From: Akebia trifoliata
Taxonomy: Eukaryota; Streptophyta; Magnoliopsida; Ranunculales; Lardizabalaceae
Direction: 5' to 3'
Assembly: GCA_017979445.1 (NCBI GenBank)
Contig: JADQWC010000431.1
Coordinates: 106,602 to 170,601, forward strand
DNA: 64,000 nucleotides
The notes under the pieces: generated by a model
Told to the model about the DNA's origin: nothing
The model's input: only the letters and a program-made list of their open reading frames with translations
Databases searched by the model: none
In this document: in pieces, positions 1-11,365 of the stretch
Numbering within the stretch: the stretch's first letter is position 1
How the letters are laid out: every line of letters begins with the position of its first letter
Position numbers and translations under genes: made by a program

Positions 1-770
1 GTTAAGGATTTAGGCGACAATAGGAAAATGATTTCCAAAATCTCAATTGGCTATATGTTGAAATGTAAAACATGAATTTTTTTAATTACAACATTTTGAA
101 ATTAGAACGTTTAGGGTATTTGGTTGGGATAAATGATAGGGTATATGATAGATTTGAAGAAGAGATTAATGAAATGAGGATTGAAGAAAATGTGAAAGGA
201 TTAAGGATAGAATAAAATGGGTTTCAAGAATCAAGAATTCAAGATTGTTTGAAAAATCACTAAAACAAAGTTTGTGGGTTAGTTTCTTGAAAGGATTAGA
301 GGGTTCTTGAAGGCTTCTTGATCTATTATCACAAATAAATAAAATATATATATATATAAAAGATGGATTGAAGAAAACGATTAAAGAAAGTAAAAAAATT
401 ATATTTATCTTGGAATCTCCCCAATGATTTTCATGACATCGGCCACATTGAATGCACCAATATTTAAAACAAGGAAATAATTCTTCTCTATATTCATTCA
501 CGATTTTTCGTAAATAAACTCTAGTACAACTATAAATAGAGAAAATCAACTTAGAATCGTGATAAATAAATCTAATTTTCATAACTTTCTCTTTCCTAAT
601 TTTTCAACCCTCATAAATTTAAATTAAAGACATTATAAAATTATCAAATTACCTCTAACTATTATACCAAATTACTAATACCATGGGCCAATAAAACATG
701 AAAATAAAGCCCTAAAACATAAAACTAAATAAAAAATAAAATTTATCTTCAAGCTTTGATGTCCCCATCA
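1..770 (-). repeat. 3' LTR of element A, partial
   Basis: Position 1 aligns with about 1552 in the other LTR, and position 770 (ending CCCCATCA) with 2744. It contains an uninterrupted (TA)n run at about 344-358 where the other LTR holds a MITE, so it serves as the empty site for that insertion. Small reading frames inside it are chance. Confidence 0.75.
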
Positions 771-943
771 ATTATTTTCGACTGGGAAGATTTTCTACTA
801 GAGAAATAAAATGGTTGTAATACCCTAGTAAATCAGGTTTAGATAAGCCATATGCAATTTGTTCATGACTTGCTTCTCAACCAATACATCCTCACACTTC
901 AATAAATATCTCTTATTTTCTTGTAAGAACTGAAGTTGACACT

Positions 944-1275
944 CTAAAATCCTGCATGTATAACATAAATCATTGATTTATCCAAAAAAGTATCAACATT
1001 TTCTTTTTCATAGGATAAAATCAAAGGATGTAATGGTTCCACAATTTCTTGTGCCAGTTGTTCAGGTTCTTCAGACTTAGATTCTTCTTCAAGAACCAAT
1101 AATGATGCCTCACACTCGTCAATCTCATTATCGCTTAAATAAGGCCCATAAATTTCTTCATCACTCGTCTTAAGTTTAGGTGTATAGACTTTGATCACAT
1201 CTGCTTCATTATCTCAATTCAAGCACTTTGATTTATAATGTCCACGGCAATTACACTTGTTGCACATGTTTTACT
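944..1275 (-). pseudogene. gag fragment with CCHC zinc knuckle (element A)
   Basis: Reading the minus strand downstream of the primer site, a CCHC nucleic-acid-binding knuckle is visible at about 1264-1222 (C-N-K-C, then R-G-H-Y-K-S-K-C). After one in-frame stop an acidic stretch of about 84 residues follows, rich in E and S. This is the usual order of the end of a retrotransposon gag. The upstream capsid region and all of pol are missing. It is too short for a functional capsid protein and is a relic. Confidence 0.6.
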
Positions 1276-1458
1276 GTCTGATCTCTTCATGCCACTGCTC
1301 ACGTCATTGTCTGTGCTCTTCACTTTTCTGTGTAATACTGTTGCAAACACAATGGCATATTTGATGTAATTTTGACAATATATTTAGTTCATCTAAGAAT
1401 AGGCTTGACAAATGCATCTTCCCTCAACGCGATCTGCTAATTTTTTTAGTGTCTCAAC

Positions 1459-1474
1459 TTAGGTTGTGATACCA
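1459..1474 (-). other. primer-binding site of element A
   Basis: Minus strand reads TGGTATCACAAC just inside the 5' LTR. The first eight bases match the common plant site complementary to initiator Met-tRNA (TGGTATCAGAGC). This fixes the direction of the element. Confidence 0.6.
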
Positions 1475-1477
1475 ATT

Positions 1478-2744
1478 TGATGTAGGACGGTAAAGGAAGA
1501 AGAGGAAAATGGGGAATTTAAAGAATCTAATTTGGATAGTTTTGAAATTGCGTTAAGGATTTGAGCAGCAATAGAAAAAAGTTTCCAAAATCTCAATGTG
1601 TCGAAATGTAAAACACAAAAATTTTCAATTACAACATTTTGAAATTAAAAGGTTTAAAGTATTTTGTTGGGATAAATTGATAGGGTATAGGGTAGATTTA
1701 AAGAAGAGGTTAATGAAATAAGGATTAAAGAAAATGGGAAAAGATTAAGGGTAGAATTAAATGGGTTTCAAGAATCAAGAATTCAAAATTGCTTGAAAAA
1801 TTAAGAAAACATGATTTGTGGGTTGATTTCTTGAAAAGACTAGAGGGTTCTTAATGATTTCTTCCATGTATCACAAATAAACAAATATATATATATATAT
1901 ATATATGGGTCGGGTTCCGTAGACACATAAAGCTACTCATAAAGCTACAACGTTTTTGTCTTATATGGTTAAAAAGGTTCAAAATGGGTTGATTTTTTGT
2001 GAGGATGATCTCTATTGTGAGGGAATCATCCTTGCAAAAATCATCCCATTCCAAAACTTCTAACCCCATCAAAAATGGTTTTAAAAAATTGGATAGTCTA
2101 AAAATTTTCAACTTGTAAACATGGGGCTAGAAGTTTCATAATGGGCTGATTTTTGGCAAAGATGATCTCCTCACCATAGAGATCATCCTCACAAACAATC
2201 AGCCCATTCCAAATATTTTTGACCATATAAGACAAAACGCATTGTAGCTTTATGAGTAGCTTTATGTGTATACGGATCCTAATCCTATATATATATATTG
2301 AAAAGATGGATTGAAGAAAAATATAGAGGATAAGAAGATGATTAAATAAAGAGAAAAAAATGACATTTACCTTTGAATCACCTCAATGATTTCCATAACA
2401 TCAACCACATTGAATCACCAATATTCAAAACAAGAAAACAATTCTTTTTTTTCTTTTTCTTTTTTTTTGTTTCATTCATGATTCTTCATAAATAAACTCT
2501 AATACAATCTTTAAATAATGAAAATCAATCAAAAGTCCTAAAAAAAATAAAATATCAAATAAATGAACCTAATTTTTATAACTTTCTCTCTCATAATTTT
2601 TCAATCCTCATAAACTTAAAAAGACATTATAAAGTAATCAAACTGTCCCTAACTAATATACTAACACCATAGGCCAATAAAACATGAAAATAAAACCCTA
2701 AAATAAAAAATAAAATCTATCTTCAAGCTTTCATGTCCCCATCA
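1478..2744 (-). repeat. 5' LTR of element A with MITE insertion
   Basis: Starts TGATGTAGG and ends GTCCCCATCA on the plus strand. It is 1267 bp, of which about 380 bp is the inserted foldback element at 1907-2285. Without the insert it aligns along its length with the truncated copy at 1-770, with many scattered substitutions and small indels, so the element is not recent. Confidence 0.75.
1907..2285. mobile_element. foldback MITE with nested palindromes
   Basis: 379 bp inserted in a (TA)n run. The two arms (about 1907-2085 and 2115-2285) are inverted copies over roughly 170 bp. They share the segment around ACATAAAGCTACTCATAAAG near each end. Each arm contains its own palindrome (about 1983-2050 and 2140-2208), starting AATGGG and ending CCCATT, with GAGGATGATCTC-type stems. 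The sister LTR lacks the element, which proves it is an insertion. The target duplication cannot be measured within the TA repeat. Superfamily unknown; a Mutator- or Tc1/mariner-like preference for TA-rich sites would fit. Confidence 0.75.
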
Positions 2745-3570
2745 CCTGACTTGGTAAGTATGCTTAAAACAATATGCATAGTTGCATGATGTAGTAGTTT
2801 AAATAATTCCTTGTTTTATGCTCCTAATGTTAGTTAAATAATATTAGGCCACTTAAAACTACCACTCCTCCCCCCATACAAACTGAAGCAACATTTTTCA
2901 GTGTCCCCCAGTTTACTAATTAATCTTATTATTGATTTTGTCTTCATTAAAAATCCATTTTCATTAAGCTTATGCCTTACGCATTAGTACATCGAAGAGC
3001 TTTGCTCATGTTTGCATGTTTAAAATAGATTTGTCACACCCTACTAGTGTCCGTGCAAAGAAAGTGGTCCGTACAAAAGAAGACTGAAGTTTATTTAGGC
3101 TTATCCAAGTTGTTTCAATTAGTTTTCATTTATGGTTTTAGTTGGCTGGAAATTAATAGGAAATTTTATTTTAGTAGGATTTATTTAGTTCTTGATCAGT
3201 GTTTTAGAAAGTTGAATCTTAGTGTTACTATGGAACTTCTTAGTCTGAGGTAGTTTAGTTTAAGTACAATTTTTCTTAATGAAATATGGTACTATAGTAG
3301 TCTATAAATGTATGATATAATTGCGTGCTAGGAAAAGTTGTTTCGGAGAACATATAGACACTTGTTTCCCTTTTTCTTTCTTTTTCATTTTTGACTGTAA
3401 TACGTGAAGTTCAATTTCCTTACCAAGGGCCTTTCTTTACAACTTGTTCCCCTGAAGGATGTGAGTTGGTTTGGGCTTAATCACTTGTTTTAACTTTATT
3501 ATTTGGATTGTTTCCAATTTTGTTGATAAGAAAATCATCGAACAACTTTGAATCACGTCGAAACAAGAAA
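2745..3570. other. no gene recognised
   Basis: AT-rich sequence flanking element A. The only longer frame (3047-3253, plus) has no recognisable motif and no conserved context. It may include decayed 5' sequence of the LINE relic that follows. Confidence 0.5.
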
Positions 3571-4320
3571 AAGCACGAAACCTAGCTTGGTGGGTACTAT
3601 GTATAAGACTATTTCAAAATTGTTGGCAATGTGATTAGAATCAATCATCCCAGTGTTAATTGAGCCCTATCAAGGAGCTTTCATTAAGGAAAAAAGAGAT
3701 GTTGAAAGGAGTTTTAGGAGCTACTAAATACATATATTCGAGATTGTGTACAAGCAGTCTTGTGATTGTATGCAAAGTAGATCTTGAAAAAACTAATGAC
3801 CATGTGAATTGGGCATTTACAAATACCTTTTAGGCAAATGGGTTTTGGTAGCAAGTGGATAGTGGATATCTTGGATTATGAAATGCATCTCATCTCATCT
3901 TTTCATATCTCAGTAAATGGGTGTCTAGTTGCTTTCTTCAAAAGTTCAAGATTGCTAAGAAAGGTAATCCTATCTCCCATTTCTTATTTATGTTAGTAAT
4001 TGACGCTTTAGGGATACTCATTTTTAAAGCCATCTTTTGGCAGGTTATTTGGGTTTATGGTCAATATCAGTGCTTCGCTAGTGCATCACATGCAATTTGT
4101 TGCTGATACCATGATTTTCTTGGATGAATCTCTTAAGTAGACCAGTTTTTAAGAGCTCTTTTATTTGTTTCGAGACTCTGGTTTAGTTGTAAAGCTTAGC
4201 AAAAGCAAGTTATTTGGGATGGGGAACTCTGTAGAAGTAGAATTTATTGTATCAACCCTTGGTTGTGAAATGAGAGCCTCCCGCATTCTTATCTTGGGTT
4301 TCCATTAGGGACCCCTTTTT
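3571..4320 (+). pseudogene. L1-type LINE reverse transcriptase relic
   Basis: Across several frames the plus strand gives the ordered motifs of a plant L1-type non-LTR reverse transcriptase. These are an ISLVG-like start (about 3585), a KVDLEK-(A/T)-(Y/N)-D-H-V-N-W block at about 3775, a VNG...FFKSSR-like block at about 3915-3950, a QFVADT...FLD block replacing the catalytic FADDT at about 4091-4120, and a LSKSKLFG...LGCEM...LGFPLGTPF-like tail to about 4315. Stops and frameshifts separate the blocks, and the second catalytic aspartate of the ADD box is lost. No endonuclease domain, poly-A tail or target duplication was found, so this is an old internal fragment. Confidence 0.75.
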
Positions 4321-4329
4321 AAGCAAAGA

Positions 4330-4915
4330 AATAGTATAGGGTAAATTCGGAGTTAAATCTAGACCCTACACAAGTTTGGATCTGAGAGTGGCTTGATGAT
4401 CTAGTTGATCCAACACTGCCCAAACATGTGGTACCTATGAAGTTCAACAGCTCCATTAAGCACAGCTTGGCTTAGTGAGTGGAGTGTCTACTCATATCCT
4501 TAGGTAAGGAAGGTCAGACCTGAGCGGCAAAATAGGACGAGTTGTCTTGTTATATGTATGAGTTTTATTAGGAAAAGTATCCTGAGATTCTAGGAGTGGT
4601 CGATCTTGTCAATCACAATCTTCTATAAAGAGATAGTTTCCTATTTATAGGATCTTTCCTTCATCTACCCGAAGGATTTAAAAGGAGATAAATCCAAATC
4701 CCCACAAATAAGGAAATGGGGTGACGTAATAGAGTATGCAATTAAGGAAAGAGAACTTATAAATAAGAGAGAAGAACTCAAAGGAAAGGACTTTTGGGAG
4801 GGAGAACTTTTGGAAGCCAGTACGAGCTTTATCTATTATTCTTTGCAACTTTGGATCTAACTTGAACATCGGAGAATGTTTGGTAGGCATCACTCCAGTG
4901 CCCCAGCATGATCAA
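4330..4915 (+). repeat. probable Tat-type LTR relic
   Basis: The segment has the look of a plant Tat-lineage LTR 3' half. It has short TATAAATA-like stretches (about 4633 and 4757), the AACTCAAAGGAAAGGACTTT-type leader, then GCATCGGAG-like and GGTAGGCATCACTCCAGTG-like sequence at about 4866-4900. These motifs recur near the 3' end of Tat LTRs. No second copy is present in the window and the left border is uncertain, so this is a solo or truncated LTR. Confidence 0.4.
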
Positions 4916-5559
4916 AGTAACAGGACATGTTTTGTTACACACCCTGCATAGTTTTTATGAACCAACATTGGACTTTTACTTACAAAGCTTCCAAGCTCAC
5001 TCATCCTATTCCAATGACTTTTAAAGTGATGTGATTTCCAAGAGGAGCTTTTCATATTGAATTTTTTTGTTTTGTATATATTTGGTCAGTGAGTCCATAT
5101 TACTTTTGGTATGTTTATGCGTCAGCATATGTTCTGTTTGCAATTACTCTTACTCTTAAGATTTTTTGTACTATTTTTAGTAGTTCTGCTGGATGTTAGT
5201 GTTACTTATTTAACTTGTTTAGTTTTGATCTTTCCCCTTTGTATTTTCATAATTGGACAGTAATATATTCAAATCATGTGGAATGACACTTGGTTTCCCC
5301 TCTAATGTATATGGTGGTTAAACAAGCTTGGAAAAATAAATCAATACCTAATTTACTGACAACACACCACTTAGAGCATTAGTCTTTAGATTTCAAAAGT
5401 CTTAAAACACTATAATCTAGACGTACACACTTTTAATATATAACTCTTAACCTTCCTGTGAATAGGAATTGACAATGAGGAGCGCAGGTTCATTGAGGTC
5501 AAGCAACAATGCCAATTTAGAGGGGGTCTTCAAAGTTCTCGGAGTAGACGCAAAGAAAT
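4916..5559. other. no gene recognised
   Basis: AT-rich sequence between the LTR relic and the gag relic. No coding potential beyond chance frames and no repeat recognised. Confidence 0.5.
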
Positions 5560-6240
5560 AACAATATTCATGTTATAAAAGAGTTCAAGAGATTGGGTCT
5601 ATCCTCCTTCAAGGGTGTACCTGATCCGCTTCAAGCTGAGGCATAGATTTTGAAGTTGGAAAAGATCTATGAGATGATGGGTTGCACTGATGATCAGAAG
5701 GTCACATTGGTAGCCTACATGTTAGAAGGCGATGCACATAACTGGTGGGACATGGTAAGGACTCGGAAACCTACTAACGAATCGATCACTTGGATCCAAT
5801 TTCTCGAGCTGTTTAATGACAAGTATTTTCCACAATATTTTCTTGATGAGATGCAAGTGGAGTTTTTTACAATGGTACAAGGGAACAGATCAGTGGCTGA
5901 GTATCATGCCAAGTTTATCGAGCGATTCGTTCCATACTACATGATGTCAGACAAGGCAAAAATGGCTGAGAAATTCAAGCGAGGTTTAAATTTATCTATT
6001 AGAAGCAAAGTTATCAAACTGAATCTGAGAACTTAAGCGAAGGTTGTAGAGAAAGCACAGATTGTGAAAAAGCTCAATGAGGAGATCCAAGAGGAAGACA
6101 TGGAAACACCTACCGAAGCCATGATCGACCTTGCTGTCAATGTGACAAGTGGCACGACTCTCAGTCTTGCTACCGAGTTACTGGAGCTTGTTTCTCAGAT
6201 GTGGTGAGTTGGGGCATCAGAACAAGAATTGCCCATTGAT
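5560..6240 (+). pseudogene. Ty3/gypsy gag relic (Tekay/Del-like)
   Basis: The central open stretch (5650-6036) is a retrotransposon gag capsid. It has E-K-I-Y-E-M-M-G-C-T-D-D-Q-K, then A-Y-M-L-E-G-D-A-H-N-W-W, then W-I-Q-F-L-E-L-F-N-D-K-Y-F-P, then V-Q-G-N-R-S-V-A-E-Y. This order is that of the retrotrans_gag family as found in Tekay/Del chromoviruses. Upstream a phase containing GLSSFKGVPDP extends it to about 5585, and downstream, after a stop at 6034-6036, the frame continues to a damaged zinc knuckle (G-H-Q-N-K-N-C-P, about 6211-6236). No protease or pol follows. Non-functional. Confidence 0.8.
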
Positions 6241-7732
6241 GTACGACCAATAACTACCAGTTATTGACACCATAAAGCCCAACACCTCTAGAAGGGTTTA
6301 TGTTCTTAAGTAGGAGAATGTTCATGCATCAAGTCAGTGATCAAAGGTATACTCCCCATTTTGATTGAGTCCAATTTCTACACATTCCTTTATATCTCCA
6401 CATTTGCACACCATTTAGAAAAAAAAATTGATTACATTTTGATTGGAAACACTTTGATTACTTATTTAGCACGTAAATCATGGATGGATCTATGCCTACC
6501 ATGCAAATGTTTTCTCTTTTGATGGTGGCATTACAGGAGTGATTTTTACATGCGGCTAAAAGGACAATAAATAAGAGAGAAAATCTCTCTCTTGCCCACA
6601 ATGAAAAAAATAATTCTTGATTGCATCACCTTGTGATATTCAAAAATTACCATCTGATGCCACAGATTTATAAGGGATGAGATTCTATGAATTAAAAAAG
6701 AGAGTTATTTTTCACCTTTGAATTTTAATTTTAAATTTGGGTGTCCAGTAGTCATCCATTTTCAACACCTTGGATCAAGTTCCAAATATATAATATTTTC
6801 ATGAAATCTAGAAGGTTGTCACATTAGATGGTAATCCATGTGGGCTCAATGATTTTTTTCTAATTTTGAAATCATAAATTAAAATTACTGGGAAGAGGGC
6901 GTGTGGGTAGGAGGGAGAAATTTTCTCTCTATTGTTTTTACTTTTTTAGCTAGATGTCAAAACGGATGTGATGCTGTGAGGAAAAAATCACTTAGCATTA
7001 TAGATTACCAGTAAACCGATTTTTTGGTTTCATTATGTGAACTTGAGAATTTTGTTAATATTCTTTTTCCTTATTCTTGTTTGTGCTCTGGAGATGTGAA
7101 AATTTTGATAATCTCTTTTGACCAAGAACTGTTCGAATATACTACAGAGGTAAATTCCTTTCCTTTGTTATGTTGACCAGTCAAATATGTAAATGTAATG
7201 GATCAACTTTTGCCCTTGACTTTTTTGAAGCAATTTTATTAGTTTGTTACCCAGTTATCTAGTGTGATATAAGATAAACAACTTGTTTATCAAACAAGAT
7301 ACAAACTTCATGTGGTCTCATTAGACAAACAAGATATCTCGGACGAGATAAATGAGATGAATCATTTTAAAATCATAAACACATGAAATCTGACTAGCCG
7401 TACTAATTTAGTAGGATTTAAACTCTTACTCAGGGTTGTTGACCTCCCCTTCTAGTATGCAAAACACAGGATACAAGTTCTTAGAGAAAAAACCTATAAG
7501 AATTTTGAAAAAAAAATAAAATTTTTCACCATTGTATTTTAATTTTAAATTTGGGAGTTCTGGGTAAGTTCGGTAGTTGTCCAACTTCAAAACCTTCGAT
7601 CAAGCCAAAAAAAAGATTATTTTTTTAATTTATTTTTTCAGATCTGAGTTTTTTTCCACCAAATATAGAGGGTTGTGGCCTGCGGCATCAGATTGCCAAT
7701 GTGGTAATCCATTTGAGCTCAAGGTCCACAAT
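6241..7732. other. non-coding stretch with a diverged direct duplication
   Basis: No gene recognised. A segment at about 6703-6852 recurs, diverged, at about 7518-7725. Both contain TTTTAATTTTAAATTTGGG, a GATCAAG block, then ATGGTAATCCAT-like sequence followed by GAGCTCAA or GGGCTCAA. It could be one LTR-like or MITE-like repeat present twice. Confidence 0.4.
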
Positions 7733-8943
7733 TAGTAAGAGTTAAAATCTTGGGAAAATTACTTAATAGTAGGTGTTGCTAACTTTTCTTTGTTGCAAGT
7801 CCTTGACTTTTAGGAGTGAGCTAAATAGCCCATTTGGTAAATCCCTCTTTTTTAATCAGTCATTAACCCACTCTAGACATCTCTCATGTTTGAACTGTTG
7901 AAATTCCCTTAACCATTTAAACTCACCATTTTTCCTCAAAAAAAAAAATTGAATTACTGACATCTTGATCAACTTTTATAGACTCCATTATGATGAAAGG
8001 GATTTGAGAAGAAGAAGTCATTTTCAACGATTTTGAAGATGTACATGAAAAAATAGGATTTTTCAAATCTTTTACTTTATTTTTGAACAAAAATCGATCA
8101 AGGTCGGTTATTTTGGTTTGAAGTCATTTATATAAGTCATTATGTTAAGTTTTAAATCAATCTTTCCAAGTATTTTAATTGGAAAAATTTGAAAAAATAA
8201 AAACGGGTAGGTTTACAATGTTGACGTCGGCAATTTTTATTTTTGAGTTCAATATTTTTATTATCAAGTTCTACATTTAAAAAATAAATAAATTTTTCGA
8301 GCCTATCAATAATTATTGTCGACCTCACTAGTTTTATTTATTGTCAACCTCACTAGTGTTAATTATTGTTGACCTTGACAATAATGATTGTTGAGTTTGA
8401 CAATTTTTTTTAAAATGTCAAACTCAAAAATAAAAAATTATCGACCTCGATACTATAAAATCCACTCATTTCGTTTTTTCAAGTTTTTCCAGCTAAAATA
8501 CATGAAAAGATTAACTTAAAACTTGAGATAACGACTTGTGTAGATGATTTCAAACCAAAAGAACCATCTTTGATCGATTTTCATCCAAAAACAAAGCAAA
8601 AGAATTGAAAAATCGTAGTTTTTTACATACATCTTCAAAATGCTTGGAAAAACCTTGAAAATGGCTTGTTCTTCTTTCTGAAATTCTTTTCATCAGAATG
8701 GAATCTCCAAAACTTGATCGAGATGCCAAAAATCCAAATTTTTGGAATAAAATGATGAGTTTGAATAGTAAAGGAAATTTTAACATTTCAATCGTGAGAA
8801 ATGTCTAGAACGAGGTTCAAGGATTGATTAAAATAGAAGAATTTACTAAATGGATTATTTAGCTAAGCCCCAAATGATAGGGACTAAATAGAAAGAAAAA
8901 TTTTTGTCATAAACCATTTAGTAATTTTTCTTAAACTCTTACT
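7733..8943. mobile_element. 1.2-kb foldback element, about 550-bp arms
   Basis: The left arm (about 7733-8290) and right arm (about 8395-8943) are imperfect inverted copies over nearly their whole length. AGTAAGAGTT at 7733 is mirrored by AACTCTTACT ending at 8943. TTTTGAAGATGTA at about 8031 mirrors TACATCTTCAAAA at about 8630, and AAAATCGATCA at about 8091 mirrors TGATCGATTTT. The short centre consists of GTCGACCTCACTAG-type repeats. No transposase is present. The minus-strand frame 8550-8786 lies within an arm and is not a gene. Terminal bases and target duplication were not resolved. Confidence 0.7.
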
Positions 8944-9008
8944 CAACTAGTAAGAAAAGTGTTTCTTTTTAAACACATAACAAAGGCAGTAATAATAACG
9001 ACACTATT

Positions 9009-10985
9009 TATAGACACGGGATTTCATCATTACGATGACCACATCTATAATGGTTTGGAGTCGCCACCATTCATTTTTGTAAGTGGGTGTGAATGGTCAC
9101 CCGATGTGCATTTTTTAGAAAATGTGACATTTTGGCGTTTAGTGACTCTCGATGGATAGGAACTAATTGAACCTTGAGATTCGGGGTAAGCGACTCGATT
9201 GGAGAAAAGGGAAGGTGTTAGGCACCCTTTTCTCCCCATTAAATAGTGGTAACCTCAACTCAACTCGGTCATTTTAATCAAAAATACAATAAATAAAATG
9301 ATGTGCCACGTGTTGATAATGTGTACCCTAAGTAGGGATTTATTTTTGGCTTGATTATAAGATCATCCCATTGAAGGGGATGATCATTATAAACCTTTGC
9401 CTTGAAAAGAAGGGAGGGGATAATAGAAGAGGGAGGAGGAGAGGGTAGAGAGAGAGAGAGGGGGTTGCCTTGAACCCACCTTGTATCTTCTTTCTTCTTT
9501 GCTTCTTTTTCTTCGAGTCTTCTTGAGTCCTTAGTATAATATGAGAGTATGAGAATGGGAAGAGGTGATTAGAGAGAGTAGGGATTTCTTTTGGTTTTCT
9601 TTTTTTTAGTGAGACTTGTGGAGGATTTATGAGAGAGAGTTGGTAAACTTGGTGAGAATTGGTGATGATTGTTAGTAGAGAGAGTGTTGGGGAGAAATTT
9701 TGTAATGAGAAGTTGGGGGCCATTTTTGGGAAGAGGAGGAGGGTATTTATAGATGTTGAGGAGTTATTTTAGGGATATAATGGGGTGAAGTGAAGAAAAA
9801 TGATAGAATGGTTATGAGTTTGAGAGAGAAGTGAGTGTAATTTAGAGGAGATTGAAGGGTATTTAGGAAAGGGGGGTTAAATGGGTGAGTTTTGACCCAA
9901 ATGGTTTGGATCCTACCCAACCCATTTGGGTGGAGTGTTTGGTAAGGTGAGTTTAAGATGGTGGTTGTGATTAAATGGTATTTGATTTAAGAGAATGGAG
10001 GATTTAAAGAGGTGGTTGATAATATTTTGGGAGGGTGAGGGAGATGATGCCATGTGTTAAAGTGGGTGAAAATGAAGGGTTGGGATAGGTTGATGGGAGA
10101 GGTTGAGTGTTTGACTTGAGAGGATGGTGTAGGTTTAGGTTGTAGATGTGGGTTTTATAGGGAATGATGAGGGTAGATTAGGGGAGGTATAGGTTAGGGG
10201 TGTGGGTAGATGTGTTTGATTTGAGAGAAAAGGTGATGGGTTGATGTGTGGGTAGATGGGATTTAAAGAAAATTAATGGGGTAGGTAGTTGGGTGAGGGA
10301 GGTGAGAAGGGGTGATGACATGTGTCATCTTTGATTATCAAGATGGTGATTGGTTGATGTGGGTAGTGGTTGATGGGTTAGGGTTGTGGGTTGGATATGA
10401 ATTGGATATGGATTTGGGCTTAGAGGCTTGGGTTATGAAATGGTTTTGAATTTTAGGAATTGGTTGGGGGTTATTTTGGAATGGATTTTGAGGGTATAGG
10501 TTGGTTTTAGATTTTGGTTGATGTGGATTGATTTTAGGTTAGGGGTAAGGTGAGAAATTGATTTAGGAAAGTGTTGAGGGCTTGTGGGCCTTAGGTGGGC
10601 CTATGGTTTTTACGGATTCGGAGGGGTAGACATCCCAAGTCTCACATTTTTAATTTCTTAATTTTTTTAGATTTTTGTAATCATTAGTTTGATCAAAAAT
10701 GCCACGTGTTGGCGAATCGGGCTTTTTAGGCCCGTTGGTGAAATTTATCGAAAATTTGGCGTTTTTGATTTTGGAAGCGGAGCGGTGAATATTGGGAAAG
10801 CATAAGGTAGGCCGAGTCCTTTTGGTGGGCCTCCTAAACCATTGAGAGGTCTTAGGGGCCTCGGTTTGGTAAAAATGTCACTTTTCAATGACTTGGGCCT
10901 TTAAGGCCCGTTGGCCCATTTATTTGGAAAATCGATATTTTTGGGCCCTTTCGAGAAGTGGCCCGTTCAAATTGAGGTGTCTACA
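9009..10985 (-). repeat. 3' LTR of the Ogre element
   Basis: 1977 bp. Compared by eye with 26656-28656, it shows few substitutions and a 24-bp length difference, mainly a segment near 28270 absent here. The first bases are TATAGACAC instead of TGTAGACAC. The 64-residue minus-strand frames seen in both LTRs (9045-9239 and 26692-26886) are similar only because the LTRs are copies. Confidence 0.93.
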
Positions 10986-11000
10986 GCTGCCCTTCTTTGC
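10986..11000 (-). other. polypurine tract of the Ogre element
   Basis: Minus strand reads GCAAAGAAGGGCAGC directly before the 3' LTR. This is the expected position and composition for plus-strand priming and confirms the minus-strand direction. Confidence 0.75.
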
Positions 11001-11365
11001 AGGAATTGCATGCAAAGAATAGACTAAACCCCTATTTGTACGGGCCAAAAAAATTCTGTAAAAAACACGATCTCGAATTATCGATTGTATTTAAGATTTT
11101 TGTGGAAAATGGCTACTCAAGCACGGGGTCTGACAGAGTTTTGCCTTATTAATTCATTGATCTCGATGGCGCGGAGCTCGTGTGAGATCTTTGATTTGAT
11201 GAAAATTTGATGAGTTTTGAAATCCGACTATTTCTTCGATCGTGTTTTGACAAATCGAAGTTGAGTGCAACTCGAAAGGTTTTTGAAATTCTTTTTTTTT
11301 TTTTTTTCATTGCCTTCTTTTGTTGATCTTGCCCGGTTTCTATCATAAGCTAAACCTCTCAATTC

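Larger units (their letters stand above)
1..2744 (-). mobile_element. LTR retrotransposon A, internally deleted, cut by window edge
   Basis: Two direct copies of one sequence (1-770 and 1478-2744) flank a 707-bp internal part. The copies begin and end TGATG...CATCA. A sequence resembling the initiator-Met tRNA primer-binding site, TGGTATCACAAC on the minus strand, lies 3 bp inside the right copy at about 1459-1474, so the element reads on the minus strand with its 5' LTR at 1478-2744. The internal part keeps only a gag zinc-knuckle region and a C-terminal scrap. No protease, RT, RNase H or integrase is present, so it is a non-autonomous deletion derivative. The left end and its target duplication lie outside the window. 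Lineage not assigned. Confidence 0.75.

Noticed and set aside
8550..8786. 78-residue minus-strand frame
   Set aside because: Lies inside an arm of the foldback element and has no motif.
9045..9239. 64-residue minus-strand frame nearly identical to that at 26692-26886
   Set aside because: Similarity is due to LTR duplication, not protein conservation.
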